Below are positions 8,614 through 17,601 of a DNA stretch of 64,000 nucleotides, one piece after another (the first letter of the stretch is position 1; the number at the start of each line of letters is the position of its first letter). The stretch is from the NCBI RefSeq assembly GCF_902859825.1, contig NZ_CADIKB010000022.1:52393-116392 (forward strand), written 5' to 3'. The notes under the pieces are model-generated. The model was not told the DNA's origin and made no database searches. It saw only the letters and a list, made by a program, of their open reading frames with translations. The position numbers and the translations under genes were made by a program. This DNA is from Paraburkholderia phenoliruptrix. GTDB lineage: Bacteria > Pseudomonadota > Gammaproteobacteria > Burkholderiales > Burkholderiaceae.

Positions 8614-9954
8614 TCAGTCGTCGCCGTCTTCGGCGGTTGCAACCATCGCATTGATTAGAAATTCGGTCAAGTCTTCGGCGGGCACGTTATGTTGCTCGCT
8701 TTTACCGCCGTTAGCGCTCGTGTCGCGCAGCGGTTTAACGCCCACCGTGCCGTTGGCGATTTCGTCTTCGCCGAGCACGACTGCGAATGCGGCGCCGCTC
8801 GCGTCGGCGCGCTTCATCTGCGATTTGAAACTTGCCGACTGGCCGTCCGCACTGCAATGGAGGATCACGTCGAGGCCGGTGTCGCGCAGCCGTTCGGCGA
8901 TGATGAAGGCCTGCTCGCGCGCCGCGTCGCCCTGGTGGACCACATAGACGTCGCAACCTTCGTCTTCCGGCACGAGTTGTTCTTCTTTCAGCAGCTCGAG
9001 AATGCGTTCGATGCCCATTGCCCAGCCGCACGCCGCGGTGGCCTTGCCGCCGAGCTGCTCGATCAGCGGATCGTAACGGCCGCCCGCGGCGACGGTGCCC
9101 TGCGCGCCGAGCTTGTCCGTCACCCATTCGAACACGGTCAGATTGTAATAATCGAGACCGCGCACGAGACGCGGATTGATCGTGAACGGAATGTTGTTCG
9201 CTTTGAGAATGCGCTGCAAACCTTCGAAGTGCGCGCGCGATTCCGCGCCGAGGAAATCGATCAGCTTCGGCGCGTTCTGCGCGACTTCCTGCAGCGCCGG
9301 GTTCTTCGTGTCGAGCACGCGCAGCGGGTTCGTGTACAAACGGCGCTTGGCGTCTTCGTCGAGCACGTCCATGTGCTTTTCGAGGTAAGCAATCAGTTCG
9401 ACGCGATGCGCCGCGCGTTCTTCCGCGAGCCCGAGCGAATTGATTTCGAGCTTGATGCCGGTAAGACCCAGGTCGTCCCACAGCCGCTGGCACATCATGA
9501 TGATTTCGGCGTCGGCGTCAGGACCGGCAAAGCCGAGCGCTTCCACGCCGACCTGATGGAACTGGCGATAGCGGCCGCGTTGCGGGCGCTCGTGACGGAA
9601 CATCGGGCCGATGTACCACAAGCGTTTCGGACCGTCGTACAGCATGTTGTGCTCGATCGCCGCGCGCACCACCGCCGCCGTATTTTCGGGGCGCATCGTC
9701 AGATTTTCACCGTTCAACGCGTCGGTGAAGCTGTACATCTCTTTCTCGACGATGTCAGTCACTTCGCCGATACCGCGCGTGAACAGCTGCGTATGTTCGA
9801 CGATCGGCGTACGAATATTCTGGTATCCGTACGAACGCAGCATTGACTTGACGGTGGTCTCGAAAAATTCCCACAGCCCGGCGTCCTGCGGAAGGATGTC
9901 GTTCATGCCCTTCACGCCGGACAGCTTGTCGAGCTTTTTCTTCTGTTCAGTCAT
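8614..9954 (-). CDS. hisS: Histidine--tRNA ligase
   Basis: HisS charges tRNA-His in the cytoplasm. The 446-residue protein has the HisRS N-terminal signature VKGMNDILPQDAGLWEFFE, class II motif 2 (MFRHERPQRGRYRQFHQVG), the histidine-binding loop LVRGLDYYNLTVFEW and motif 3 (GCGWAMGIER is written here as AACGWAMGIERILELL), then the anticodon-binding domain. The C-terminus carries a short acidic extension ending DDGDD. The gene begins 2 bp after the ispG stop, so the two are surely cotranscribed. Confidence 0.98.
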   Translation of the reverse strand: MTEQKKKLDKLSGVKGMNDILPQDAGLWEFFETTVKSMLRSYGYQNIRTPIVEHTQLFTRGIGEVTDIVEKEMYSFTDALNGENLTMRPENTAAVVRAAIEHNMLYDGPKRLWYIGPMFRHERPQRGRYRQFHQVGVEALGFAGPDADAEIIMMCQRLWDDLGLTGIKLEINSLGLAEERAAHRVELIAYLEKHMDVLDEDAKRRLYTNPLRVLDTKNPALQEVAQNAPKLIDFLGAESRAHFEGLQRILKANNIPFTINPRLVRGLDYYNLTVFEWVTDKLGAQGTVAAGGRYDPLIEQLGGKATAACGWAMGIERILELLKEEQLVPEDEGCDVYVVHQGDAAREQAFIIAERLRDTGLDVILHCSADGQSASFKSQMKRADASGAAFAVVLGEDEIANGTVGVKPLRDTSANGGKSEQHNVPAEDLTEFLINAMVATAEDGDD

Positions 9955-9956
9955 CT

Positions 9957-11291
9957 CTATTGAATTGCTGAGGTTGAGTCGAGCGCCTCGGCGCGGCCGT
10001 AGCGGCGCTCGACGTAGTCACTCACGATTTGCTGGAATTCTTGCGCAATGTTCTCGCCGCGCAGCGTCTTCACCTTTTCGCCGTCGATGAACACCGGCGC
10101 AGCCGGATTTTCACCGGAGCCCGGCAGGCTGATGCCGATGTTCGCCTGCTTCGACTCGCCTGGGCCGTTGACGATGCAACCCATCACCGCGACATGCATT
10201 TTTTCGACGCCCGGATACTGGTCGCGCCACACCGGCATTTGCAGGCGCAGATAGGTCTGAATTTGCGATGCCAGTTCCTGGAACAACGTGCTGGTGGTGC
10301 GGCCGCAGCCGGGGCACGCGATCACCATCGGCGTGAACGAGCGCAGACCCATGGTCTGCAGGATTTCCTGGCCGACGATCACCTCACCGGTACGCGGCGC
10401 GCCCGGTTCGGGCGTGAGCGAAATGCGGATCGTGTCGCCGATGCCCTGCTGCAACAGCACGGACAATGCAGCCGTGGACGCGACGATGCCCTTCGAGCCC
10501 ATGCCCGCTTCGGTCAAGCCGAGATGGAGCGCGAATTCGCAGCGGCGCGCCAGCTCGCGATAGACCGCGATCAGATCCTGAACGCCGCTCACCTTGCACG
10601 ACAGAATGATCTTGTTGCGCGAGAGGCCAAGCTCGACCGCGCGCTCCGCAGAGCCGATCGCCGACTGGATGAGCGCTTCGTACATCACGCTCTGCGCTTC
10701 CCACGGCGTGGAACGGGCGGCGTTTTCGTCCATCATTTTCGCGAGCAGGTCCTGGTCGAGACTGCCCCAGTTGACGCCGATTCGCACCGGCTTGTCGTAC
10801 TTGACGGCCGCTTCGATCATCTGCGCGAATTGCGTGTCGCGCTTCGCGCCATGCCCGACGTTGCCCGGGTTGATGCGGTACTTCGATAACGCCTCGGCGC
10901 ACGCGGGATAGTCGCGCAGCAGCAGGTGGCCGTTGTAATGGAAATCGCCGACGAGCGGCACCGACACGCCCATGCGGTCGAGCTGGTCGCGCACGGCCGG
11001 CACCGCTGCAGCCGCCTCCGGTGTGTTGACCGTGATGCGCACCAGTTCCGAACCCGCCTGCGCCAGCTCCTTGATCTGGATGGCGGTGCCGATGGCGTCG
11101 GCGGTATCGGTATTCGTCATCGATTGCACGCGCACGGGCGCGTCGCCGCCGATGGTGACGAGCTGGCCGCCCCACCGGACGTCGACCGCATGCGACTTGC
11201 GCCGCGGCGCCTGACCGCCGAACACCGGCTCGTTTGACACGATCTTGCTACTGGATTGGGATTGAGCTTCGGATTGCATCGAAAAACCCAT
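9957..11291 (-). CDS. ispG: 4-hydroxy-3-methylbut-2-enyl diphosphate synthase (flavodoxin/ferredoxin)
   Basis: IspG (GcpE) carries out the penultimate step of the MEP pathway for isoprenoid precursors, using a [4Fe-4S] cluster. The 444-residue protein has a TIM-barrel N-terminal part (VRVQSMTNTDTAD) and a C-terminal Fe-S part with ACPGCGRTTST and a third conserved cysteine in AVMGCIVNGPGE. Two nearby ATG codons (11289-11291 and 11277-11279) could serve as start. A terminator-like hairpin lies just upstream between rodZ and ispG. Its cluster would depend on the ISC system encoded at 46-52 kb. Confidence 0.97.
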   Translation of the reverse strand: MGFSMQSEAQSQSSSKIVSNEPVFGGQAPRRKSHAVDVRWGGQLVTIGGDAPVRVQSMTNTDTADAIGTAIQIKELAQAGSELVRITVNTPEAAAAVPAVRDQLDRMGVSVPLVGDFHYNGHLLLRDYPACAEALSKYRINPGNVGHGAKRDTQFAQMIEAAVKYDKPVRIGVNWGSLDQDLLAKMMDENAARSTPWEAQSVMYEALIQSAIGSAERAVELGLSRNKIILSCKVSGVQDLIAVYRELARRCEFALHLGLTEAGMGSKGIVASTAALSVLLQQGIGDTIRISLTPEPGAPRTGEVIVGQEILQTMGLRSFTPMVIACPGCGRTTSTLFQELASQIQTYLRLQMPVWRDQYPGVEKMHVAVMGCIVNGPGESKQANIGISLPGSGENPAAPVFIDGEKVKTLRGENIAQEFQQIVSDYVERRYGRAEALDSTSAIQ

Positions 11292-11330
11292 TTACGCCGC
11301 ACGCGCCGCAAAAATGCAGCGCCTGAATTG

Positions 11331-11362
11331 AAAAAGCGCCGCGGTCCGGTTGGCCGCGGCGC
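11331..11362 (-). terminator. Terminator-like hairpin between rodZ and ispG
   Basis: On the minus strand, the arms GCGCCGCGG (11354-11362) and CCGCGGCGC (11336-11344) pair perfectly over nine bases, followed by TTTTT (11331-11335). This is a classic intrinsic terminator shape, placed 12 bp after the rodZ stop and 40 bp before the ispG start. Confidence 0.75.
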
Positions 11363-11374
11363 ACACCGTCTGTA

Positions 11375-12463
11375 TCAAGGCAACGCGAAGCGCGCCACGT
11401 TGCCTTTTGCCGCCGAATATTTCGACGGATCGACCGGCTGGCCGTCGAGCGTAATCGACTCGAGCCCCGCCTTGTTGCCGACCGTGACCTTGAAAGGCGC
11501 CTCGCCTGTCACTTCCTTCGTATCGCCTGCATGCACGAGGCCGGAGAACACTTCCTTGCCGTCCTTGCCGCGCACGCTGAACCAGCTATCTTGCGTCACG
11601 CGCAGCGCGACGATGGCCGAACCTGCGGCCGGCGCAGCAGCCGGAGCGGAGGCTGCCGCCACTGCGGCCGGCACACTCGCCGCGGGCGCGGCCGGTGTTG
11701 CCGTGACCGGCGCAGCGGACGCTGGCGCAGTACCGGCGGCAAGCGGCGCCGGCATGGGTGTCGCGGACGCCGCACCCGGTGCGGCGGCATTCGTCTCCGG
11801 CGCAGATGCGGACTCCTGGCCGGCATCCTGAGCCACCGCCTCGGACCCGGCCGCCGCCGTGCCTTGCGCGACGGCGCCGGATGCGCCCGTTGCGCCCCCC
11901 ACACCGCCATTCGCGCTCGCTTTGAGGCGCGCGAGCCACGCCGTGGAATCGCCGCCATTGGTGTGCCACATGGCAAGCGCAACCACCGCAACGATCACCG
12001 CGGCCACGCCCCACAACCACGAGCGGCTTTTTTGCGCGCCGCCGCCGAGCGACAGCGACACGCGCCCGCGCGGCAAATCTTTACCCGACGAGGCCGGCAT
12101 CGAAAGATCCGGTGCCGGCACGCCCTTCTCGCGACGCAGCGCCTGCGTGAACGGCGTGGGATCGGCGCCGAGCATCTTGGCGTAGCTGCGCACCACGCCC
12201 AATGCAAACGTGGTGTCCGGCAAATGGCTGATATCGCCCGATTCGAGCGCGCGCAATTTGGCGGGCGCCACCTTCAGGCGAGCCGACACGTCTTCGATCG
12301 ACCAGCCCTTCGATTCGCGCAGTTGCGTCAAGCGCGCGCCCACCGCCGCCAGCGAGTCCAGGCCCGGCTGCCCCACAGGCTGCACCGCCGCCCGCGCGAC
12401 AGATGCCGGGCGGCCTTCGTTCGTGTCTGTGTCCTGCGGCTGCGGGTGCTGCGGCTCACTCAT
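11375..12463 (-). CDS. rodZ: RodZ-like helix-turn-helix membrane protein
   Basis: RodZ links the MreB cytoskeleton to the cell-wall elongation machinery. The 362-residue protein has an N-terminal HTH_25/Xre-type domain (about residues 35-100, LTQLRESKGWSIEDVSARLK), a membrane helix near 150-167 (SWLWGVAAVIVAVVALAMW), a long Ala/Pro/Gly-rich periplasmic linker and a C-terminal DUF4115 domain (VALRVTQDSWFSVRGKDGKE). The ATG at 12461-12463 is preceded by AAAGGATT, better than the upstream frame extension. Gene order rlmN-rodZ-ispG is as in E. coli. Confidence 0.9.
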   Translation of the reverse strand: MSEPQHPQPQDTDTNEGRPASVARAAVQPVGQPGLDSLAAVGARLTQLRESKGWSIEDVSARLKVAPAKLRALESGDISHLPDTTFALGVVRSYAKMLGADPTPFTQALRREKGVPAPDLSMPASSGKDLPRGRVSLSLGGGAQKSRSWLWGVAAVIVAVVALAMWHTNGGDSTAWLARLKASANGGVGGATGASGAVAQGTAAAGSEAVAQDAGQESASAPETNAAAPGAASATPMPAPLAAGTAPASAAPVTATPAAPAASVPAAVAAASAPAAAPAAGSAIVALRVTQDSWFSVRGKDGKEVFSGLVHAGDTKEVTGEAPFKVTVGNKAGLESITLDGQPVDPSKYSAAKGNVARFALP

Positions 12464-12679
12464 CCCAAATCCTTTCGCGTCGATTCTTTTTTCACTTGTG
12501 CGACCGGACCGGTCCAAACCTCATGTCCGAATCGCAGACCGTTTATAACAAAATGCGCGGCCTCTTGTGCCGCTTCCGATCGATTCTGCAAACTTTCTTT
12601 TCAATTGCCCGGGGCGCACTACACCTTTGAGCAATCTCCAGCGCGCCGCACGGAAATGCCCGCAGCCCGCCCCTTGCTG

Positions 12680-13831
12680 CTACACGGCGCGAACCTCGAT
12701 GATCTTCGCCGCCTTCCCGGTGCGCTCAGCGAGGCGCGTGCGGTCTTTCACCGCACCGGCCAACTGACCGCAGGCAGCGTCGATATCATCGCCGCGTGTT
12801 TTACGCACTGTGGTGACGACGCCCGCGTCCATCAACACTTGTGCAAACCGCTTGATCTGTTCCTGCTTCGAGCGCACGAGGCCCGACTCCGGGAACGGGT
12901 TAAACGGAATCAGATTGAACTTGCACGGGACGTCGCGAGTGAGCGCGAGCAGTTCGCGCGCTTGCGCTTCGCTGTCGTTCACGCCGTCGAGCATGCAATA
13001 TTCGAAGGTGATGAAATCGCGCGGCGCGACTTTCAGATAGCGCTGGCAAGCCGCCATCAATTCGCGCAGCGGATACTTCTTATTTAGGGGCACGAGCATG
13101 TCGCGCAGCGGATCGCTCGGCGCATGCAGCGACACCGCCAGCGCAACCGGCAGATCGGCGCCGAGCCGGTCCATCATGGGCACGACGCCCGAGGTCGACA
13201 ACGTGACGCGCCGCCGCGACAGACCGTAGGCGTTGTCGTCGAGCATGAGGCGCATGGCGGGTACGACCGCGTCGTAGTTCAGAAGCGGCTCGCCCATGCC
13301 CATCATCACGACGTTTGTGACGACGCGCTCGCCCTTGCCCTCGCCGCCCGTGGCCCGGCCGCCGGCCGCGCCGAGCGACGCGCGCAGCGCGAACTCGGCC
13401 ATCCGCAACTGGCCGATGATTTCACCGGTTGTGAGATTGCGCGAGAAACCCTGCTTGCCCGTCGAGCAGAAACGGCAGTTCACCGCGCAGCCGGCCTGCG
13501 ACGACACGCACAGCGTGCCGCGCGTTTCCTCCGGAATGAACACGGTTTCCACTGCGTTGCTGTTGCCGACGTCGATCAGCCACTTGCGCGTGCCGTCGGC
13601 GGAAACATGGTCGCTCACGATGCCCGGCATGGTGAGCGTGGCGCGCCCCTTGAGCTTTTCGCGCAAGGACTTCGCGAGATCGGTCATGCCGTCGAAGTCC
13701 GCAGCGTTGTACTGGTGGATCCAGCGCTGCAATTGTTTGGCGCGAAACGGCTTCTCGCCCAGGCTTTCGCAATAGGCGACAAGCCCTTGGGCGTCGAGGT
13801 CGAGAAGGTTGACGGTGGAACTGCTCGTCAT
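12680..13831 (-). CDS. rlmN: 23S rRNA/tRNA adenine C2-methyltransferase RlmN
   Basis: RlmN is a radical SAM enzyme that methylates C2 of A2503 in 23S rRNA and A37 of some tRNAs. The 383-residue protein has the radical SAM cysteines C115, C119 and C122 (AGCAVNCRFCSTG), the GMGEPL motif (MMGMGEPLLNYD) and the methyl-carrying cysteine region near the C-terminus (ARGDDIDAACGQL). A start five codons further upstream (13844-13846) is possible, but AGGATT precedes the chosen ATG. Cluster supply would come from the ISC locus in this window. Confidence 0.97.
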   Translation of the reverse strand: MTSSSTVNLLDLDAQGLVAYCESLGEKPFRAKQLQRWIHQYNAADFDGMTDLAKSLREKLKGRATLTMPGIVSDHVSADGTRKWLIDVGNSNAVETVFIPEETRGTLCVSSQAGCAVNCRFCSTGKQGFSRNLTTGEIIGQLRMAEFALRASLGAAGGRATGGEGKGERVVTNVVMMGMGEPLLNYDAVVPAMRLMLDDNAYGLSRRRVTLSTSGVVPMMDRLGADLPVALAVSLHAPSDPLRDMLVPLNKKYPLRELMAACQRYLKVAPRDFITFEYCMLDGVNDSEAQARELLALTRDVPCKFNLIPFNPFPESGLVRSKQEQIKRFAQVLMDAGVVTTVRKTRGDDIDAACGQLAGAVKDRTRLAERTGKAAKIIEVRAV

Positions 13832-13991
13832 ATCGAATCCTGCCATTTCAGTGCGAGACTGCGCTCATGCAACAAGCTGCATGAACGCAAACCGTTCGCG
13901 CCCATCCCTGCTGCTTTTACCTTACTACGTTGCGCGGCGATTGGTGTGAATAAAGCCGATTGGCTGCACCGACCGCCGGCGCAATCCAGCA

Positions 13992-14417
13992 TTAGCGCGA
14001 ATAAACGTTGACTTGCGGGAAGAAGAAGGCGATTTCAACCGCCGCCGTTTCAGCCGCGTCCGAACCGTGCACCGCGTTAGCGTCGATGCTGTCGGCGAAA
14101 TCCGCACGAATCGTGCCCTTTTCCGCCTTCTTCGGGTCCGTTGCGCCCATCAGGTCGCGGTGCTTCAGGATGGCGTTCTCGCCTTCCAGCACTTGCACGA
14201 CCACCGGGCCGGAGATCATGAATTCGACCAGGTCCTTGAAGAACGGACGTGCAGCGTGCACCGCGTAGAACTTCTCAGCGTCGGCGCGCGACAGGTGGAC
14301 CATGCGCGAAGCCACGATCTTCAGGCCGGCGTTTTCGAAACGGCTGTAGATCTGGCCGATCACGTTCTTGGCCACTGCGTCCGGCTTGATAATGGACAGG
14401 GTGCGTTCGATCGCCAT
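13992..14417 (-). CDS. ndk: Nucleoside diphosphate kinase
   Basis: Ndk transfers the gamma phosphate from ATP to other nucleoside diphosphates in the cytoplasm. The 141-residue protein has the usual start AIERTLSIIKPDAV, the catalytic histidine H117 in NAVHGSDA, and normal length. The ATG is preceded by GGAG-like TTGGAGTTTTT. It heads the minus-strand block, with an extended -10 promoter box (TGCTACAAT) about 50 bp upstream of the start. Confidence 0.98.
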   Translation of the reverse strand: MAIERTLSIIKPDAVAKNVIGQIYSRFENAGLKIVASRMVHLSRADAEKFYAVHAARPFFKDLVEFMISGPVVVQVLEGENAILKHRDLMGATDPKKAEKGTIRADFADSIDANAVHGSDAAETAAVEIAFFFPQVNVYSR

Positions 14418-14733
14418 AAAAACTCCAAAAAATTAAGAGGTTACAGATTCAAATGAATCCGCTATTGTAGCATGTTCCCGTGTATGATTGCGATTGAACC
14501 CTTACAGCACTGAAAGACTCCAAGCAGGAGTTTCTGAATACTGGTAGCGTAGGCTCTGTGAGCCCTTTCCACGCATTTTTCGAAGCGTCGGCGGCATTGA
14601 AACTCCGGGCCGCCGCACTAATCTTAGGAACGGGTAGTCCGCGAGGGCGGGGAAAGCCTGCGCGGCGCATGCAGGAACGCTGGACAAACCGCTTACACCA
14701 TCACGCAACACGCTTCTGACGTAAGGAGAGACC
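14418..14733 (+). other. Divergent intergenic region with serial hairpins and a short leader ORF
   Basis: This 316-bp region separates ndk from the Bax-inhibitor gene. The left end holds the ndk promoter. Reading rightward there are several short stem-loops: ACTCC/GGAGT near 14517-14531, GGCTC/GAGCC near 14552-14564, ACGC/GCGT near 14571-14588, and CCTGC/GCAGG near 14657-14675. A 16-codon reading frame (ATG 14669, TGA 14717-14719) with three consecutive His codons ends 14 bp before the downstream ATG. TATGAT at 14483-14488 could be a -10 for a rightward transcript of about 240 nt of leader. I do not recognise a known RNA family. Confidence 0.4.
14464..14472 (-). promoter_or_regulatory. Extended -10 promoter element for ndk
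   Basis: On the minus strand the bases read TGCTACAAT, an extended -10 (TGn plus TACAAT), 47 bp upstream of the ndk ATG. No good -35 hexamer is seen, which is usual for extended -10 promoters. Confidence 0.5.
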
Positions 14734-15432
14734 ATGAACGATCATCCGTATAGCTTTGGCCGCACCGGCGCGGTCAGCACGGTCGAAACGCGTAACCGCG
14801 TGCTACGAAACACCTACTGGCTGCTTGCACTGTCCATGATCCCGACCGTGCTCGGTGCCTGGGTGGGTCTCGCCACCGGTTTCTCGCTGTTCGCCGCCAC
14901 CAGCCCCGCCATGAGCATGCTCGCGTTCTTCGCGATTGCGTTCGGCTTCATGTTCGCGATCGAAAGAACCAAGAACAGCTCCGCCGGCGTGTTCGTCCTG
15001 CTCGGCTTCACTTTCTTCATGGGCCTGATGCTGTCGCGCATTCTGGGCTTCGTGCTGGGTTTCTCCAACGGCCCGTCGCTCATCATGCTCGCCTTCGGTG
15101 GCACCGGTGTGATCTTCGCCTCCATGGCGACCATCGCCACCGTCAGCAAGCGCGACTTTTCGGGCCTCGGCAAGTGGCTCTTCATGGGCGTGATCGTGCT
15201 GCTGCTAGCCTCGGTCGCGAACGTGTTCCTGCACTTGCCGGCGCTGATGCTCACGGTGTCCGTCATGGCGATCGTGATCTTCTCGGCGTACATGCTGTTC
15301 GACGTGCAGCGCGTCGTGAACGGCGGCGAGACGAACTACATCACCGCGGCACTCGCCATCTATCTCGACCTGTACAACGTGTTCGTGAACCTGCTGGCGC
15401 TGCTCGGCATTTTCGGCGGCAACCGCAACTAA
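14734..15432 (+). CDS. Bax inhibitor-1/YccA family membrane protein
   Basis: The 232-residue protein is almost wholly hydrophobic with about seven predicted membrane helices, and belongs to the Bax inhibitor-1/YccA/TMBIM family. E. coli YccA modulates FtsH proteolysis of membrane proteins; other members are proton-sensitive calcium leak channels. The conserved C-terminal part (TAALAIYLDLYNVFVNLLAL) with acidic residues is present. AAGGAG lies eight bases before the ATG. It stands alone, followed by a strong terminator at 15481-15517. A role with FtsH would fit the hflKC genes earlier in the window, but that link is inference. Confidence 0.92.
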   Translation: MNDHPYSFGRTGAVSTVETRNRVLRNTYWLLALSMIPTVLGAWVGLATGFSLFAATSPAMSMLAFFAIAFGFMFAIERTKNSSAGVFVLLGFTFFMGLMLSRILGFVLGFSNGPSLIMLAFGGTGVIFASMATIATVSKRDFSGLGKWLFMGVIVLLLASVANVFLHLPALMLTVSVMAIVIFSAYMLFDVQRVVNGGETNYITAALAIYLDLYNVFVNLLALLGIFGGNRN

Positions 15433-15480
15433 GCTTCATGCAGCACGGCTAGGCACGGCGCTCAACGTGCCGGCCTCGCA

Positions 15481-15517
15481 AAAAAGCCCATAACGAACAA
15501 CCGTTATGGGCTTTTTT
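15481..15517 (+). terminator. Strong intrinsic terminator after the Bax-inhibitor gene
   Basis: Arms AAAAAGCCCATAACG (15481-15495) and CGTTATGGGCTTTTTT (15502-15517) pair over 15 bases around a six-base loop. With the A-tract and T-tract it can serve both converging genes. Confidence 0.9.
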
Positions 15518-15558
15518 ATTCCCGCCGCTCTAGTCGCAACGGGCCGGCTCAGCAGCGC

Positions 15559-16332
15559 TCAAAGGCTCAGCCACTCAAATCCTTCAGCCTGCGAGGCAAC
15601 CACGACGTCGGTCGATGCGGCGCCCAACACGCCCGCCATAGCCGCCTGCGCGAGTTCCGGCAGATTGTTTTGCTGGCTTAGATGCGCCGCAACCAGGTGG
15701 CGCAGGCGCGACCGGTCGAGCGAGGCGAGGATTTCCGCCGCGGCGTCGTTGTTCAAATGCCCGTGATTCCCGCCGATGCGCGCCTTCAGCGATTGCGGAT
15801 AGCGGCTGCCGGCGAGCATGCGCACGTCGTGATTGCATTCGAGCACCAGCGCGTCGCAACCGCTCAACACGGCGCTGATATGCGGCGTGGACGTGCCGAC
15901 GTCCGTCAGCACGCCAAGGCGGCTCGCGCCATTCGAGAAGACATATTGCAGCGGCTCGCGGGCGTCGTGAGGAACCGTGTAGGGCAGCACGCTCAGATCG
16001 CCGATGGCGACTGCTTCGTCGCCCCACAGGACTTGCAGATCGACGGCGGCGTCATCCGCGCCGACCGCGCGCGCCGTGCCCCAGCTCATGTACAGCGGAA
16101 TCGACCACTTGCGCGCCAGCGTGAGCGCGCTGCCGATGTGGTCGCTGTGTTCGTGCGTAATCAGAATAGCGTCGAGGCCTTCGGCGCTCGAGCCGAGCCG
16201 TGCGAGGCGGCGCTCGACTTCCTTCGCCGAAAAACCGCAATCGAGCAGCACGCGTGTGGTGGTCGCGCCGCTTTGCGCCTCCGCCAGCAACGCGTTGCCT
16301 TCACTGCCGCTGCCAAGACTTGCGAACCGCAC
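15559..16332 (-). CDS. MBL-fold metallo-hydrolase
   Basis: The 257-residue protein has the metallo-beta-lactamase metal motif THEHSDHIGSAL near residue 58, followed by further histidine and aspartate ligands (TVPHDA, LECNHD, GNHGHLNND). It resembles the YycJ/WalJ-like group of uncharacterised hydrolases and, more broadly, RNase Z-type enzymes. The substrate cannot be told from sequence. It starts 7 bp after the bamC stop, so it is cotranscribed with bamC. Its start MRFASLGSGSEGNALL is conserved in the family. Confidence 0.88.
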   Translation of the reverse strand: MRFASLGSGSEGNALLAEAQSGATTTRVLLDCGFSAKEVERRLARLGSSAEGLDAILITHEHSDHIGSALTLARKWSIPLYMSWGTARAVGADDAAVDLQVLWGDEAVAIGDLSVLPYTVPHDAREPLQYVFSNGASRLGVLTDVGTSTPHISAVLSGCDALVLECNHDVRMLAGSRYPQSLKARIGGNHGHLNNDAAAEILASLDRSRLRHLVAAHLSQQNNLPELAQAAMAGVLGAASTDVVVASQAEGFEWLSL

Positions 16333-16339
16333 AGCCCGA

Positions 16340-17479
16340 TCAGTTCAGTTGCGCGTGCAGAAGCGTGACGATGCGCTGCGCGTCGGACGAATTGTCGATC
16401 TGCCCGTTCGCGTCGAGCACCGCCACTTGCGTCACGGTGTCGCCCTTCGGACGCACGTTGACGAGGAATTCCTGGCCCGGCTTCTTCGCCGAATTGCCGC
16501 CGTAGAACAGCTTGCCGAGGAGCCCCTCTTTCTTCAGCTCCTGCATCGAGTCGGCGTAGCGCACGTAGTAAATACCCTTCTCGCGGTCGCGGTTGTCGAC
16601 GGTGAAGTTCGTGCGATCGAGCGCGAGACCCACGCGCAGCCAGGCGCGGTCGAACGATTCCTGCAGATCGAGCGTGGATGCGCCCGCGCTCTTGTCGAGC
16701 GTTGACGGTGCGGTGGCCGGACGCGCTTCCGTCAGCAATTGCTTGGACTGCTTGTCGGTCAGGCCGAATTTCTGCATCAGCTTGGTGAGAAACAGCGCTT
16801 CCAACGCGGGATCGCGCGGACGCTCTTCCCAGCGCGACGACGTCTTGTCCTGACCCGTGAGCACTTCTTCCATTGCGCTATGCGTGACGGAAATGTCTGT
16901 CGTGTCGGAAGGACCACGCGACACGAGGGTGCGGAAACTGTCACGCGTGCCCGACGAATACGCGAAGTCGATCACTTTGCCCACCGTGCGGCGGAACCAG
17001 TCGTCCGGAATGTTGGCGCGGTTCTCCGCCCAGTCGGTCACCATGATGCCGGTAGCCGGCGCATCGGTTTTCAGCGCAAAGCCGTTTTCCTGCCAGAACT
17101 CCTGCAGTTGCGGCCACAGTTGTTCCGGCGAGCGGCCGTCGACCACGAGCCAGCGGCGGTCGCCGTCGCGCTCGATATGCATGCCGTACGGGTCTTGCGC
17201 GTTCGGCTGGCCTTCCGTCGAATTACCGGCCGCCGTGACCGCACGCTTGGTTGCGCCGCCGAGCGCGAGATTGGCCGGCGGCGCGACGTAACGCTGATCG
17301 GTTGCGGTGGTGCTCAGATCGCCGGGAATGGCGAGCGGCGGCGCGCTGCCCGCAGCCTTGTAATTCACGCGATCGGAAGCGAACCAGTCGTTCAGGGTGT
17401 CACAGCCGGCGAGCGTCACCAGGGCAAGCGTCAGCGCCGCCATGCGGGTTGCGTGGAGGGAAAGTGCGGAACGTTTCAT
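16340..17479 (-). CDS. bamC: Outer membrane protein assembly factor BamC (NlpB)
   Basis: BamC is a lipoprotein of the BAM outer-membrane assembly complex. The 379-residue protein begins MKRSALSLHATRMAAL, with lipobox LAGC, followed by the unstructured N-terminal region that in E. coli lies on BamD, and two helix-grip domains (YGMHIERDGDRRWLVVDG and the region around SFDRAWLRVGLALDRTNFTV). The open frame extends 81 codons upstream, but AAGGACC before the ATG at 17477-17479 and the signal peptide fix the start. It lies 122 bp after dapA, as in E. coli, where dapA and bamC are adjacent. Confidence 0.95.
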   Translation of the reverse strand: MKRSALSLHATRMAALTLALVTLAGCDTLNDWFASDRVNYKAAGSAPPLAIPGDLSTTATDQRYVAPPANLALGGATKRAVTAAGNSTEGQPNAQDPYGMHIERDGDRRWLVVDGRSPEQLWPQLQEFWQENGFALKTDAPATGIMVTDWAENRANIPDDWFRRTVGKVIDFAYSSGTRDSFRTLVSRGPSDTTDISVTHSAMEEVLTGQDKTSSRWEERPRDPALEALFLTKLMQKFGLTDKQSKQLLTEARPATAPSTLDKSAGASTLDLQESFDRAWLRVGLALDRTNFTVDNRDREKGIYYVRYADSMQELKKEGLLGKLFYGGNSAKKPGQEFLVNVRPKGDTVTQVAVLDANGQIDNSSDAQRIVTLLHAQLN

Positions 17480-17601
17480 GAGGTCCTTCGTGATGCTGGA
17501 ACGCGGTGCCTGGTTCTGTGTGCCGGGAACGTGGGCTGGATCGACGTCGGTTAAGGAAATGCCGGTGACTGGGTGGCGCTGACGGGTACGGCCGTAGCCG
17601 C

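Noticed and set aside
14490..14733. Possible 6S RNA or other known housekeeping RNA
   Set aside because: The expected long paired arms around a central bubble are not seen, and the location is not next to zapA. Kept only as an unassigned structured leader.
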